A stretch of DNA of 64,000 nt. Origin: Sphingomonas pituitosa NBRC 102491 (GTDB taxonomy: Bacteria > Pseudomonadota > Alphaproteobacteria > Sphingomonadales > Sphingomonadaceae). Both the position numbers and the translations under genes were made by a program. The stretch covers positions 62,001-126,000 of the forward strand of contig NZ_BCYY01000004.1 in assembly GCF_001598435.1 (NCBI RefSeq), given 5' to 3'. Numbering within the stretch: position 1 is the stretch's first letter; each line of letters opens with the position of its first letter. The notes under the pieces are model-generated. The model ran no database searches, was not told the origin of the DNA, and was given only the letters and a program-made list of their open reading frames with translations. Positions 35,473 to 44,579 of the stretch are shown in pieces.

Positions 35473-36867
35473 TCACCGCTCGTGCAGCGCGTCGCTCCCC
35501 GTTTCCAGCACCGGGCCGACCAGGTAGCTGAGCAGCGTGCGCTTGCCGGTGACGATGTCCGCGCTGGCCATCATGCCCGGACGCAGCGGCACCTGCCCGC
35601 CATTGGCGACGACGTAGCTGCGGTCCAGCGCGATCCGTGCCTTGTAGACCGGCGGCTCGCCTTCCTTCATCTGCACGGCTTCGGGGCTGATCCCCACTAC
35701 CGTACCGGGGATCATGCCGTAGCGCGTGTAGGGGAACGCCTGCAGCTTCACCTTCACCGGCATGCCCGTGCGGACGAAGCCGATATCGCTGTTGGCGATC
35801 ATCACCTCGGCTTCCAGACGCGCCTTGTCCGGCACCAGCGACAGCAGCGGCTTGGCGCCTTCGACCACCCCGCCTTCGGTATGGACCTGCAGCTGCGAGA
35901 CGGTGCCGCTTACCGGCGCGCGCAGTTCGCGGAACGAGCTGCGCAGCGTGGCCTTGGCGACGTCCTCGCTGCGCGCGCGCACCTCGGCTTCGGCCTTTAC
36001 CAGATCCTGCAGCACCTGCGCCCGCGCTTCCTCGCGCGTTCTCGCGGAGAGGCTGCTGGCGCTGTGCGACTGCTGGCCGAGCTTTGCCACGGCGGCGCGC
36101 GCGGCGCTCAGGTCCTGCCGCTCGACGATCAGCTGGCGCCGCAACTCGACGACGCGGAGCTTGGAGACATAGCCCTTGGCCGCCATCGCCTCGTTGGCGG
36201 CAACCTGCTGCTCCAGCAGCGGCAGCGCCTGTTCGAGCTTGCGCACCTGTGCCTGCGCCTCGGCGGCGGCGGAGACGGCGGCACCGCTGTCCGAGCGGCC
36301 GCCGGCGAATGCCGCCTCGATCTGCCCGAGCCGGGCGCGGGCGAGATCACGGTGCGTCGCCGCCTCGGCAGCGCTGGCGCCCGCCGGCGCGGCAAAGCGG
36401 AAGCCCTTGCCGTCGAGCGCGTCGATGATCGCCTGGTTGCGCGCGACGTCCAGCTGCGCGGTGACCAGCGCGACCTTGGCCTGCGCCGCCTCGGCCGCGC
36501 TCATCGTGGGATCGAGCGTGATCAGCACCTGGCCCTGGGCGACCTTCTGCCCCTCACCCACCAGGATGCGGCGGACGATGCCCGATTCGGGCGACTGGAC
36601 GATCTTGGTCTCGCCGATCGGCGCGATGCGGCCTTGCGTCGGTGCGACCACCTCGACCTTGCCGATCGCCAGCCAGGCGGCGGTGATCGCAAGGCCGGCC
36701 AGCATCACCTTGGCGGTGAGCCGCGCGGTGGGCGACACCGGCCGTTCGATGATCTCGAGCGCGGCAGGCAGGAACTCGGTGTCGTAGTCGACGGTGCGGG
36801 CGGGCAGCACCGTGCCGCGGATCCGGGCGAGCGGGCCACTGCGGCCCATGGTGACGACGGCGTTCAT
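35473..36867 (-). CDS. atrD: HlyD-family type I secretion adaptor AtrD
   Basis: 464 residues: one N-terminal membrane helix near residue 50 (LTAKVMLAGLAITAAWLAI), a lipoyl/barrel half (IAPIGETKIVQSPESGIVRR), long coiled-coil hairpins (about 130-300), the returning lipoyl half (FRELRAPVSGTVSQLQVHTEG), and a conserved C-terminal GMPVKVKLQAFPYTRYGMIPGTV. This is the periplasmic adaptor of an HlyB/HlyD-type exporter. Its ATG overlaps the atrB stop. The pair lies between the PEP-CTERM gene and spsB, as in the S-88 map. A TolC-like protein is not coded in the window. Confidence 0.9.
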   Translation of the reverse strand: MNAVVTMGRSGPLARIRGTVLPARTVDYDTEFLPAALEIIERPVSPTARLTAKVMLAGLAITAAWLAIGKVEVVAPTQGRIAPIGETKIVQSPESGIVRRILVGEGQKVAQGQVLITLDPTMSAAEAAQAKVALVTAQLDVARNQAIIDALDGKGFRFAAPAGASAAEAATHRDLARARLGQIEAAFAGGRSDSGAAVSAAAEAQAQVRKLEQALPLLEQQVAANEAMAAKGYVSKLRVVELRRQLIVERQDLSAARAAVAKLGQQSHSASSLSARTREEARAQVLQDLVKAEAEVRARSEDVAKATLRSSFRELRAPVSGTVSQLQVHTEGGVVEGAKPLLSLVPDKARLEAEVMIANSDIGFVRTGMPVKVKLQAFPYTRYGMIPGTVVGISPEAVQMKEGEPPVYKARIALDRSYVVANGGQVPLRPGMMASADIVTGKRTLLSYLVGPVLETGSDALHER

Positions 36868-39050
36868 GCGGCAATCTCCCCGAAGCCGCTTTGGCGGCGG
36901 TGCAGGTCGGCATAGCGGCCGCCCAGGCGCAGCAGTTCGTCGTGCCGGCCGCTCTCTACGATGCGGCCCTGTTCGAGCGTGATGATCCGGTCACAGCCGC
37001 GCACTGCCGACAGGCGATGGGCGATGATCACCAGCGTGCGGCCGGCGGAGATCGCGCGCAGATTGTTCTGGATCAGCTCCTCGCTCTCGGCGTCGAGCGC
37101 CGAGGTCGCCTCGTCGAATACCAGGATGCGCGGGTTACCGACCAGCGCGCGGGCGATGGCGAGCCGCTGGCGCTGGCCGCCGGAGAGGTTGACGCCCCGC
37201 TCGACGATCTCGGTATCATAGCCGCGCGGCTGGCGCAGGATGAAGTCATGCGCGCCGGCCAGCGTCGCGGCCGCGACGACATGCTCGAACGGCATGGCCG
37301 GGTTGGACAGCGCGATATTCTCGCGGATCGTGCGGCTGAAGAGGAGGTTTTCCTGCAGCACCACGCCGATCTGGCGACGCAGCCAGGCGGGATCGAGCTG
37401 CGCCACATCGACCTCGTCGACCAGCACGCGGCCCTGGTTCGGCAGGTTCAGCCGCTGGAGCAGCTTGGCGAGCGTCGACTTGCCCGAACCCGACGACCCG
37501 ACAATCCCCAGCGAGGTCCCCGCCGGGATGTCGAGCGTGATGTCGCTCAGCACCGGCGGCTGGTCCTCGGCATAGCGGAAGGTGACGTTCTCGAAACGGA
37601 TCGCCCCATGCAGCGTGGGCAGCGTCGCCGCCGAGGCGGGGCGCGGCTCCACGGGGTGGTTGAGCACATCGCCCAGCCGCTCGATCGCGATGCGGACCTG
37701 CTGGAAGTCCTGCCACAGCTGCGCCATGCGGATCACCGGGCCGGACACGCGCTGCGCGAACATGTTGAACGCGACCAGCGCGCCGACGCTCATCGCACCG
37801 CCGATCACCGCCTGCGCGCCGAAGAACAGGATCGCGGCAAAGCTCAGCTTGGAGATCAGCTCGATTGCCTGGCTGCCGGTGTTGGCGGTGTTGATCAGCC
37901 GCTGCGACGAGGCGGTATAGGCGGCGAGCTGGCGCTCCCAGCGGTTCTGCCAGTGCGGCTCGACCGCAGTCGCCTTGATCGTGTGGATGCCCGAGACGCT
38001 CTCGACGAGCAGCGCGTTGCTGGCCGAGCTCTTCTCGAACTTGTCCTCGACCAGAGTCCGCAGCGGCCCCGCGACGCTGAACGAGACGATGGCGTAGAGC
38101 ACCAGCGACGCCACCACGATCACCGAGAGCATCGGCGAATAGAACAGCATTGCCGCCAGGAACACGACCGTGAACAGCGGATCGACCATCACCGTCAGCG
38201 AGGCGTTGGTGAGGAACTCGCGGATCGTCTCGAGCTGGCGGACGCGGGTGACGGTGTCGCCCACCCGGCGCTTCTCGAAATAGGAAAGCGGCAGCGCCAG
38301 CAGATGGTGGAACAGGCGAGCGCCGAGCTCGACGTCGATCTTCTGCGTCGTCTCGGTGAACAGTCGGGTACGGATCCAGCCCAGCGCCACTTCCCAGACG
38401 GAAACCGCCAGGAAAGCGAAGGCGAGCACGCTGAGCGTGCTCATGCTGTTGTGGATCAGCACCTTGTCGATCACGCTCTGGAACAGCAGCGGCGCGGCGA
38501 GGCCGAGCAGGTTGAGCGCGAGCGTGATCCCCAGCACTTCGAGGAACAGCTTGCGATAACGCATGAATTGCGCGGTGAACCAGGAGAAGCCAAATCGAAG
38601 CGTCCGCCCCGCCACCGCGCGGGTGGTGAGCAGCACCAGCGTGCCCGACCAGATCGCGTCGAGCCCTTCGCGGTCCACCTGCTCCGGTGCATAGCCCGGC
38701 CGCTGGATGATCACGCCATGTTCGGTAAGACCGCCGATCACGAACCAGCCGTCGGGGCCGTCCGCAATGGCGGGCAGCGGCTGCCGCGCCAGGCCGCCGC
38801 GCGGCACCTCCACCGCCTTGGCGCGCACGCCCTGCTGGCGCTTGGCGAGCAGGATCAGGTCGTCGGCGCTGGGCGTCTCGGCGTGACCGAGCGCGTGGCG
38901 CAGCTGTTCTGGCGTGATCGCAATATTGTGGACGCCGAGCAGCAGCGACAGCGCCACCAGCCCGGATTCGCGCAGCTCGGCCTCGCGCTCCGCGGCCGTC
39001 GGGCCGGCGAAGGCGCTCTGCAGGGTGGCCTGCATCTCGTCGCGTGTCAT
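36864..39050 (-). CDS. atrB: HlyB-type ABC exporter AtrB with inactive C39-like domain
   Basis: 728 residues. Residues about 1-140 are a C39-peptidase-like domain. The segment ESGLVALSLLLGVHNIAITP lines up with the HlyB segment at the C39 active site, with Ser29 in place of the catalytic Cys and Trp in place of the active-site His (GWFVIGGL). It is thus a substrate-docking, not cleaving, domain. A six-helix permease follows, then an ATPase: Walker A GSSGSGKST, signature LSGGQRQRLAIARAL, Walker B ILVFDEATSALD. It should export unfolded proteins with C-terminal signals in one step together with AtrD. First gene of the leftward atrBD pair. Confidence 0.92.
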   Translation of the reverse strand: MTRDEMQATLQSAFAGPTAAEREAELRESGLVALSLLLGVHNIAITPEQLRHALGHAETPSADDLILLAKRQQGVRAKAVEVPRGGLARQPLPAIADGPDGWFVIGGLTEHGVIIQRPGYAPEQVDREGLDAIWSGTLVLLTTRAVAGRTLRFGFSWFTAQFMRYRKLFLEVLGITLALNLLGLAAPLLFQSVIDKVLIHNSMSTLSVLAFAFLAVSVWEVALGWIRTRLFTETTQKIDVELGARLFHHLLALPLSYFEKRRVGDTVTRVRQLETIREFLTNASLTVMVDPLFTVVFLAAMLFYSPMLSVIVVASLVLYAIVSFSVAGPLRTLVEDKFEKSSASNALLVESVSGIHTIKATAVEPHWQNRWERQLAAYTASSQRLINTANTGSQAIELISKLSFAAILFFGAQAVIGGAMSVGALVAFNMFAQRVSGPVIRMAQLWQDFQQVRIAIERLGDVLNHPVEPRPASAATLPTLHGAIRFENVTFRYAEDQPPVLSDITLDIPAGTSLGIVGSSGSGKSTLAKLLQRLNLPNQGRVLVDEVDVAQLDPAWLRRQIGVVLQENLLFSRTIRENIALSNPAMPFEHVVAAATLAGAHDFILRQPRGYDTEIVERGVNLSGGQRQRLAIARALVGNPRILVFDEATSALDAESEELIQNNLRAISAGRTLVIIAHRLSAVRGCDRIITLEQGRIVESGRHDELLRLGGRYADLHRRQSGFGEIAA

Positions 39051-39291
39051 TTCCGGAACTCTGCCTCCATGGCGCTACTAACCGGCGCCATGATGAAGAA
39101 GGCTGGTAAAGACTCGATTAAGCCAAGCGTTTCTGTGGTTTATGCGTAGCCCTGCCGCGGAGTACCGGAATGGCCGAGGCGCAGGGCCGCGCTGCCACCA
39201 CCCCGATTAGATGATCCTTAAGCCGATCCCGCCTAGCATTGCGGGCGGTTCAACCGCGACGGATCGAGGGATATTCAAGGTGCACCGCAGC

Positions 39292-39307
39292 AATTTGCCG
39301 GCAAATT
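39292..39307. promoter_or_regulatory. Perfect 16-base palindrome, possible operator
   Basis: AATTTGCC/GGCAAATT is a perfect inverted repeat. It is extended by GCAGC on the left and, after a three-base shift, GCTGC on the right. Located about 240 bases upstream of the atrB start and 370 upstream of spsB. Length and symmetry fit a dimeric regulator site; the regulator is unknown. Confidence 0.45.
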
Positions 39308-39565
39308 TGCGCTGCAAGTGCGAACTGGAATGCCCGTCGGGGGCATGGACCGCCACGCGCGCCCTTGATTGCGCCATAAAGTTGCGGGTAGACCAGTGTT
39401 GGTCGCATTCGCGTGCAAATACGGCAAATAATGTCGGTTTCGGAGGGATATTTGGTCGTGGGTCGCGCGTATGTGCGGGTTAGCCCTTTCACACGGCCAT
39501 CGAAGCGGGGTGCGATCTTGTTGAATTTCGGTCCCGAAAACGTACCTTTTGATCGATACGGACAC

Positions 39566-39595
39566 TTTCGGATCGCGATCCGTCCCATTATAATG
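39566..39595 (+). promoter_or_regulatory. Putative spsB promoter with operator-like palindrome in the spacer
   Basis: A perfect -10 box TATAAT (39589-39594) lies about 65 bases upstream of the spsB ATG. The matching -35 position, 17 bases upstream, reads TTTCGG (39566-39571) and is weak. The spacer carries a perfect 14-base palindrome CGGATCGCGATCCG (39569-39582). The -10 itself lies inside a 10-base palindrome CATTATAATG. A weak -35 plus a palindrome in the spacer suggests control by an activator or a repressor. Confidence 0.5.
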
Positions 39596-39660
39596 CAGTG
39601 CAACAGGCCGACTCGGCCGCTGTCAGCGTACAGATTCCGTTGAAGGAGCCCGATGAGGCC

Positions 39661-41073
39661 ATGAACGCTTTCGAAGCACAGCGCGCCTTTGAGGAGCAAC
39701 TTCGGGCGCACGCCCGGATCGATCGCTCCGCCGCCCCCGTGTGGCGACGGTCGACGCTCCGCATGATCCTGTATACCGAGCTTCTCCTGCTTGACAGCAT
39801 CGCGATCCTGGCAGCCTTCTATCTCGCAGCCTGCACGCGCGACGGCAACTGGCTGTCGCTCGCGGGGATCAACGTGGGCGTGTTCCTGCTGCCGATCACG
39901 CTGGGAACGGCGCTCGCCAGCGGCACCTACTCGCTGAACTGCCTGCGCTTCCCGGTCAGCGGCGTGAAGAACATCTTTTCCGCGTTCTTCTTCTCGATCT
40001 TCGTCGTGCTGTTCGGCAGTTACCTGCTGACGACTGAGCTGCCGCTCTCGCGGTTCCAGCTGGGCGAAGGCGCGGTCCTCTCGCTGGTCTTCCTCATGGT
40101 GGGCCGCCTGCTGTTCCGCCGGCACGTCCGCGCGGCGACGGGCGGGAAGCTGCTCGACGAGCTGGTCATCATCGACGGCGTATCGCTGGATGTGGCCGGC
40201 AATGCGGTCGCGCTCGACGCACGGATCATCAACCTTTCGCCGAACCCGCGGGACCCGCAGATGCTGCATCGGCTCGGCACCACAGTGGTCGGGTTCGACC
40301 GGGTGGTGGTCGCCTGCACCGAGGAACATCGCGCGGTCTGGGCGCTGCTGCTCAAGGGCATGAACATCAAGGGCGAGATCCTGGTCCCCCAGTTCAACGC
40401 GCTGGGCGCGATCGGGGTGGACTCGTTCGACGGCAAGGACACGCTGGTCGTCTCGCAGGGCCCGCTGAACATGCCGAACCGCGCCAAGAAGCGCGCGCTC
40501 GATCTCGCGATCACCGTGCCCGCCGTGCTGGCGCTGGCGCCGCTGATGATCCTCGTCGCGATCCTGATCAAGCTGGAGAGCCCGGGCCCGGTGCTGTTCG
40601 CGCAGGATCGCGTCGGCCGCGGCAACCGGCTGTTCAAGATCCTCAAGTTCCGCTCGATGCGCGTGACGCTGTGCGATGCGAACGGCAATGTCTCGGCCAG
40701 CCGCGACGACGACCGCATCACCAGGGTCGGCCGCTTCATCCGCAAGACCAGCATCGACGAGCTGCCGCAGCTGCTCAACGTGCTGCGCGGCGACATGAGC
40801 GTGGTGGGCCCGCGCCCGCATGCGCTCGGCTCGCGCGCCGCCGACCATCTGTTCTGGGAAATCGACGAGCGCTACTGGCACCGCCACACGCTGAAGCCGG
40901 GCATGACCGGCCTCGCCCAGGTCCGCGGCTTCCGCGGCGCCACCGATCGCCGCGTAGATCTGACCAACCGCCTCCAGGCGGACATGGAATATATCGACGG
41001 CTGGGACATCTGGCGCGACATCACCATCCTGTTCAAGACGCTGCGGGTGATCGTGCACTCCAACGCGTTCTGA
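39661..41073 (+). CDS. spsB: Undecaprenyl-phosphate glucose-1-phosphate transferase (priming enzyme)
   Basis: About 470 residues of the WbaP/ExoY-type polyprenyl-phosphate hexose-1-phosphate transferase family. There are four or five N-terminal membrane helices, a central Rossmann-like region, then the catalytic domain with KRALDLAIT, PGPVLFAQDRVGRGNRLFKI, RKTSIDELPQLLNVLRGDMS and VVGPRP. It transfers Glc-1-P from UDP-glucose to the lipid carrier and so starts each sphingan repeat unit. ATG 39661 follows GAAGGAG and GAGG; the frame is open to 39598. The gene leads the rightward group ahead of rmlACBD. Confidence 0.93.
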   Translation: MNAFEAQRAFEEQLRAHARIDRSAAPVWRRSTLRMILYTELLLLDSIAILAAFYLAACTRDGNWLSLAGINVGVFLLPITLGTALASGTYSLNCLRFPVSGVKNIFSAFFFSIFVVLFGSYLLTTELPLSRFQLGEGAVLSLVFLMVGRLLFRRHVRAATGGKLLDELVIIDGVSLDVAGNAVALDARIINLSPNPRDPQMLHRLGTTVVGFDRVVVACTEEHRAVWALLLKGMNIKGEILVPQFNALGAIGVDSFDGKDTLVVSQGPLNMPNRAKKRALDLAITVPAVLALAPLMILVAILIKLESPGPVLFAQDRVGRGNRLFKILKFRSMRVTLCDANGNVSASRDDDRITRVGRFIRKTSIDELPQLLNVLRGDMSVVGPRPHALGSRAADHLFWEIDERYWHRHTLKPGMTGLAQVRGFRGATDRRVDLTNRLQADMEYIDGWDIWRDITILFKTLRVIVHSNAF

Positions 41074-41115
41074 ACCACGCACGTCGCCGGGCCGCCCGAT
41101 CGATCCGCGAACGGA

Positions 41116-41188
41116 TTGACAGCGGCCCTGCTTCCGTTTCTCGTTTCGTTGTCGTTGCGGCTCGGCCCGCGCCATGGGGGATTATCGA
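41116..41188 (+). promoter_or_regulatory. Possible rml promoter and leader
   Basis: The 115 bases between spsB and rmlA hold a perfect TTGACA at 41116-41121. The -10 zone 17-18 bases on (about 41139, TCTCGT/CTCGTT) is poor. A TCGTT motif repeats three times at 41141-41156. A ribosome site GGGGGA sits eight bases before the rmlA ATG. It may give rml a promoter of its own in addition to read-through from spsB. Confidence 0.35.
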
Positions 41189-42067
41189 ATGAAGGGAATC
41201 ATCCTTGCGGGGGGCAGCGGCACGCGCCTCTACCCCGCAACGCTGTCGATCTCGAAGCAGCTGCTTCCCGTCTATGACAAGCCGATGATCTTCTATCCGC
41301 TGTCGGTGCTGATGCTCACCGGCATCCGCGACATCCTGATCATCTCCACGCCGCGCGACCTGCCGATGTTCCAGGCGCTGCTCGGCGACGGATCGGCGTT
41401 CGGCATCAACCTCAGCTATGCCGAGCAGCCCTCGCCCAACGGCCTGGCCGAGGCCTTCGTGATCGGCGCGGATTTCGTCGGCAACAATCCCAGTGCGCTG
41501 ATCCTGGGCGACAACATCTACCACGGCGAGAAGATGGGCGAGCGCTGCAAGGCCGCCGCCGAGCAGGCCTCGCAGGGCGGCGCCAACGTGTTCGCCTATC
41601 ATGTCGACGATCCCGAGCGCTACGGCGTGGTCGCCTTCGACCCCGAGACCGGCGTCGCCACCAGCGTCGAGGAAAAGCCGGCCGAGCCGAAGTCCAACTG
41701 GGCGATCACCGGCCTCTATTTCTACGACAAGGACGTGGTGGACATCGCCAGGTCGATCCAGCCCTCCGCGCGCGGCGAGCTCGAGATCACCGACGTCAAC
41801 CGCACTTATCTGGAGCGCGGCGACCTCCACATCACCCGGCTCGGCCGCGGCTATGCGTGGCTCGACACCGGCACGCACGACAGCCTGCACGATGCCGGCT
41901 CGTTCGTCCGCACGCTCGAGCACCGCACCGGCGTGAAGATCGCCTGCCCCGAGGAAGTGGCGTTCGACGCCGGCTGGCTCGGCGCGGAGGACCTGCTGAA
42001 GCGCGCCGCCGGGCTCGGCAAGACCGGCTATGCGACGTACCTGCGCAAGCTGGTGGCCGCCGCATGA
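41189..42067 (+). CDS. rmlA: Glucose-1-phosphate thymidylyltransferase
   Basis: 292 residues, the standard RmlA length. It has the nucleotidyl-transfer signature [11 protein letters not shown], then [12 protein letters not shown], the sugar-site [13 protein letters not shown] and LGDNIYHG with the metal-binding Asp. It makes dTDP-glucose from dTTP and Glc-1-P, the first step to dTDP-L-rhamnose for sphingan. ATG 41189 is preferred over 41174 because of GGGGGA spacing and because the Rossmann strand MKGIILAGG starts there. The stop overlaps the rmlC ATG. Confidence 0.96.
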   Translation: MKGIILAGGSGTRLYPATLSISKQLLPVYDKPMIFYPLSVLMLTGIRDILIISTPRDLPMFQALLGDGSAFGINLSYAEQPSPNGLAEAFVIGADFVGNNPSALILGDNIYHGEKMGERCKAAAEQASQGGANVFAYHVDDPERYGVVAFDPETGVATSVEEKPAEPKSNWAITGLYFYDKDVVDIARSIQPSARGELEITDVNRTYLERGDLHITRLGRGYAWLDTGTHDSLHDAGSFVRTLEHRTGVKIACPEEVAFDAGWLGAEDLLKRAAGLGKTGYATYLRKLVAAA

Positions 42068-42630
42068 CGCAAGTCCATCACCACGAACTGTCCGGCGTGA
42101 TCGAGTTCACCCCACCCAAGTACGGCGACCATCGCGGCTTCTTCTCCGAGGTGTTCAAGCAATCCGTGCTCGATGCCGAGGGCGTGGAGGCGCGCTGGGT
42201 GCAGGATAACCAGAGCTTCTCCGCCCAGCCCGGCACGATCCGCGGCCTGCACCTGCAGGCACCGCCCTTCGCCCAGGCCAAGCTGGTGCGCGTGCTGCGC
42301 GGCGCGATCTACGACGTGGCGGTCGACATCCGTCGCGGCTCGCCCACCTATGGCCGCTGGGTCGGCGTCGAGCTTTCGGCGGAAAAGTGGAACCAGTTGC
42401 TGGTCCCCGCCGGCTATGCACACGGCTTCATGACGCTCGTTCCGGATTGCGAGATCCTCTACAAGGTCAGCGCGCGCTACGCGAAGGACGAGGAAATGGC
42501 GATCCGCTGGGATGATCCCGACCTCGCCATTGCCTGGCCGGACATCGGCGTCGAGCCCGTGCTCTCCGAAAAGGACGCCGTCGCGCCCTCCTTCGCCGAT
42601 TTCAACACCCCCTTCTTCTATCAGGGCTGA
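42064..42630 (+). CDS. rmlC: dTDP-4-dehydrorhamnose 3,5-epimerase
   Basis: 188 residues of the cupin-type RmlC family. [19 protein letters not shown] is near the start, the catalytic His motif GTIRGLHLQ follows, and the active-site Tyr region lies in [10 protein letters not shown]. It epimerises dTDP-4-keto-6-deoxyglucose at C3 and C5. ATGA overlap with rmlA; rmlB follows after three bases. The order A-C-B-D is that of sphingan rhs/rml operons. Confidence 0.96.
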   Translation: MTQVHHHELSGVIEFTPPKYGDHRGFFSEVFKQSVLDAEGVEARWVQDNQSFSAQPGTIRGLHLQAPPFAQAKLVRVLRGAIYDVAVDIRRGSPTYGRWVGVELSAEKWNQLLVPAGYAHGFMTLVPDCEILYKVSARYAKDEEMAIRWDDPDLAIAWPDIGVEPVLSEKDAVAPSFADFNTPFFYQG

Positions 42631-42633
42631 GCC

Positions 42634-43695
42634 ATGCAGCAGACCTTCCTCGTCACCGGCGGCGCCGGCTTCATCGGCTCGGCGGTGGTGCGCCATCTCG
42701 TCCGCCAGGGCGCGCGCGTCATCAATCTCGACAAGCTCACCTATGCCGGCAACCCGGCCTCGCTGACCGCGATCGAGAACGCACCCAACTACCGCTTCGT
42801 CCATGCCGACATCGCCGACACCGCGACGATCCTGCCGCTGCTGCGCGAAGAGCAGGTCGACGTGGTGATGCACCTCGCCGCCGAGAGCCATGTCGATCGC
42901 TCGATCGACGGCCCGGGCGAGTTCATCGAGACCAACGTCGTCGGCACGTTCAAGCTGCTCCAGTCGGCGCTCGAATATTGGCGCGGGCTGGAAGGCGAGA
43001 AGCGCGAGGCTTTCCGCTTCCACCACATCTCCACCGACGAAGTGTTCGGCGACCTGCCGTTCGACAGCGGCATCTTCACCGAAGACACGCCCTATGACCC
43101 CTCCTCGCCCTATTCGGCGTCGAAGGCGGCGAGCGACCATCTCGTCCGCGCCTGGGGCCACACCTATGGCCTGCCGGTGGTGCTGTCGAACTGCTCGAAC
43201 AATTACGGGCCGTTCCACTTCCCCGAGAAACTGATCCCGCTGACCATCCTCAACGCGCTCGAGGGCAAGCCCCTGCCCGTCTACGGCAAGGGCGAGAACA
43301 TCCGCGACTGGCTGTATGTCGACGATCACGCCAAGGCGCTGGCGACCATCGCCACCACCGGCAAGGTCGGCCAGAGCTACAATGTCGGCGGCCGCAACGA
43401 GCGCACCAATTTGCAGGTGGTCGAGACGATCTGCGACCTGCTCGACCAGCGCATTCCGCTGGCCGACGGCCGCAAGCGCCGCGCGCTGATCACCTTCGTC
43501 ACCGATCGCCCCGGCCATGACCGTCGCTATGCGATCGACGCGACCAAGCTCGAAACCGAACTGGGCTGGAAGGCCGAGGAGAATTTCGACACCGGCATCG
43601 CCGCGACGATCGACTGGTATCTCGCGAACGAATGGTGGTGGGGGCCGATCCGCTCCGGCAAATACGCCGGCGAGCGGCTGGGCCAGACCGCCTGA
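42634..43695 (+). CDS. rmlB: dTDP-glucose 4,6-dehydratase
   Basis: 353 residues, extended short-chain dehydrogenase. The NAD motif GGAGFIGS starts at residue 9, the catalytic region includes STDEVFGDL, and [11 protein letters not shown] carries the Tyr-x-x-x-Lys pair. The family block [15 protein letters not shown] is complete. It converts dTDP-glucose to the 4-keto-6-deoxy sugar. Its stop overlaps the rmlD start (TGATG). Confidence 0.96.
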   Translation: MQQTFLVTGGAGFIGSAVVRHLVRQGARVINLDKLTYAGNPASLTAIENAPNYRFVHADIADTATILPLLREEQVDVVMHLAAESHVDRSIDGPGEFIETNVVGTFKLLQSALEYWRGLEGEKREAFRFHHISTDEVFGDLPFDSGIFTEDTPYDPSSPYSASKAASDHLVRAWGHTYGLPVVLSNCSNNYGPFHFPEKLIPLTILNALEGKPLPVYGKGENIRDWLYVDDHAKALATIATTGKVGQSYNVGGRNERTNLQVVETICDLLDQRIPLADGRKRRALITFVTDRPGHDRRYAIDATKLETELGWKAEENFDTGIAATIDWYLANEWWWGPIRSGKYAGERLGQTA

Positions 43696-44579
43696 TGCGC
43701 ATCCTCGTCACCGGGCATGACGGCCAGGTCGCCCAGGCGCTGGCCGAGCAGGCGCAGGGCCACGAACTGGTCTTCACACGCTTTCCGGAGTTCGACCTCT
43801 CCAAGCCCGAGACGATCGAAGCCGCGGTGGCACGAATCCAGCCCGAGCTGATTGTCTCGGCGGCCGCCTACACCGCGGTCGACAAGGCCGAGAGCGAGCC
43901 CGAACTGGCGATGGCGATCAACGGCGACGGCCCCGGCGTGCTGGCGCGCGCCGGCGCGAAGATCGGCGCGCCGATCATCCACCTGTCGACCGACTATGTG
44001 TTCGACGGCAGCCTCGACCGCCCCTGGCGCGAGGACGATCCCACCGGCCCGCTCGGCGTCTATGGCGCAACCAAGCTTGCCGGCGAGCAGGCGGTGCAGG
44101 CCTCGGGCGGTACCCATGCCGTGCTGCGCCTCGCCTGGGTCTACAGCCCGTTCGGCGCCAACTTCGTCAAGACGATGCTGCGCCTTGCCGAGACGCGCGA
44201 TGCACTCAACGTGGTGGAGGACCAGCGCGGCTGCCCGAGCTCGGCGCTCGATATCGCGACGGCGATCCTCACGGTTGTCGATCACTGGCAGCGCGAAGGC
44301 ACGACCAGCGGCCTCTACCACTTCACCGGATCGGGCGAGACGAACTGGGCCGATTTCGCCCGCGCGATCTTCGCGGAGAGCGCCCGGCATGGCGGCCCCG
44401 TGGCCGAGGTGACCGGCATCCCGACCTCGGGCTATCCCACGCCCGCCCAGCGCCCGGCCAACTCCCGCCTCGACTGCACGCGATTCGCCGAAACCTTCGG
44501 CTATCGCGCGCCGCAATGGCAGGATTCGCTGGCGGTGGTGGTGGCGCGCCTGTTCGGCGGAGCCGCCGCCTCCCGCTAA
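43695..44579 (+). CDS. rmlD: dTDP-4-dehydrorhamnose reductase
   Basis: 294 residues, SDR family. It has the N-terminal [26 protein letters not shown] and YGATKLAGEQ with the catalytic Tyr/Lys. It reduces the 4-keto group to give dTDP-L-rhamnose, the donor for SpsQ. The start at 43695 follows the rmlB stop directly; a longer frame from 43632 is inside rmlB. It ends four bases past the end of the convergent SGNH hydrolase gene. Confidence 0.96.
   Translation: MRILVTGHDGQVAQALAEQAQGHELVFTRFPEFDLSKPETIEAAVARIQPELIVSAAAYTAVDKAESEPELAMAINGDGPGVLARAGAKIGAPIIHLSTDYVFDGSLDRPWREDDPTGPLGVYGATKLAGEQAVQASGGTHAVLRLAWVYSPFGANFVKTMLRLAETRDALNVVEDQRGCPSSALDIATAILTVVDHWQREGTTSGLYHFTGSGETNWADFARAIFAESARHGGPVAEVTGIPTSGYPTPAQRPANSRLDCTRFAETFGYRAPQWQDSLAVVVARLFGGAAASR

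Larger units (their letters stand above)
39051..39660. promoter_or_regulatory. 610-base divergent control region between atrB and spsB
   Basis: The largest gene-free stretch of the sphingan locus. It separates the leftward atrBD genes from the rightward spsB-rml genes. It is visibly richer in A and T than the coding DNA, especially 39360-39600. It contains two perfect palindromes (39292-39307 and 39569-39582) and a perfect TATAAT at 39589-39594, listed separately. I see no convincing ORF or tRNA. A short open frame at 39413-39643 has neither a ribosome site nor sphingomonad codon usage. Confidence 0.6.

Noticed and set aside
36891..39149. 752-codon open frame on the plus strand
   Set aside because: Antisense to atrB; the translation is Arg/His/Gln-rich with no recognisable motif. 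Shadow of a high-GC gene.
39413..39643. 76-codon frame in the atrB-spsB gap
   Set aside because: No ribosome site, unlike codon usage, and it runs through the putative spsB promoter.
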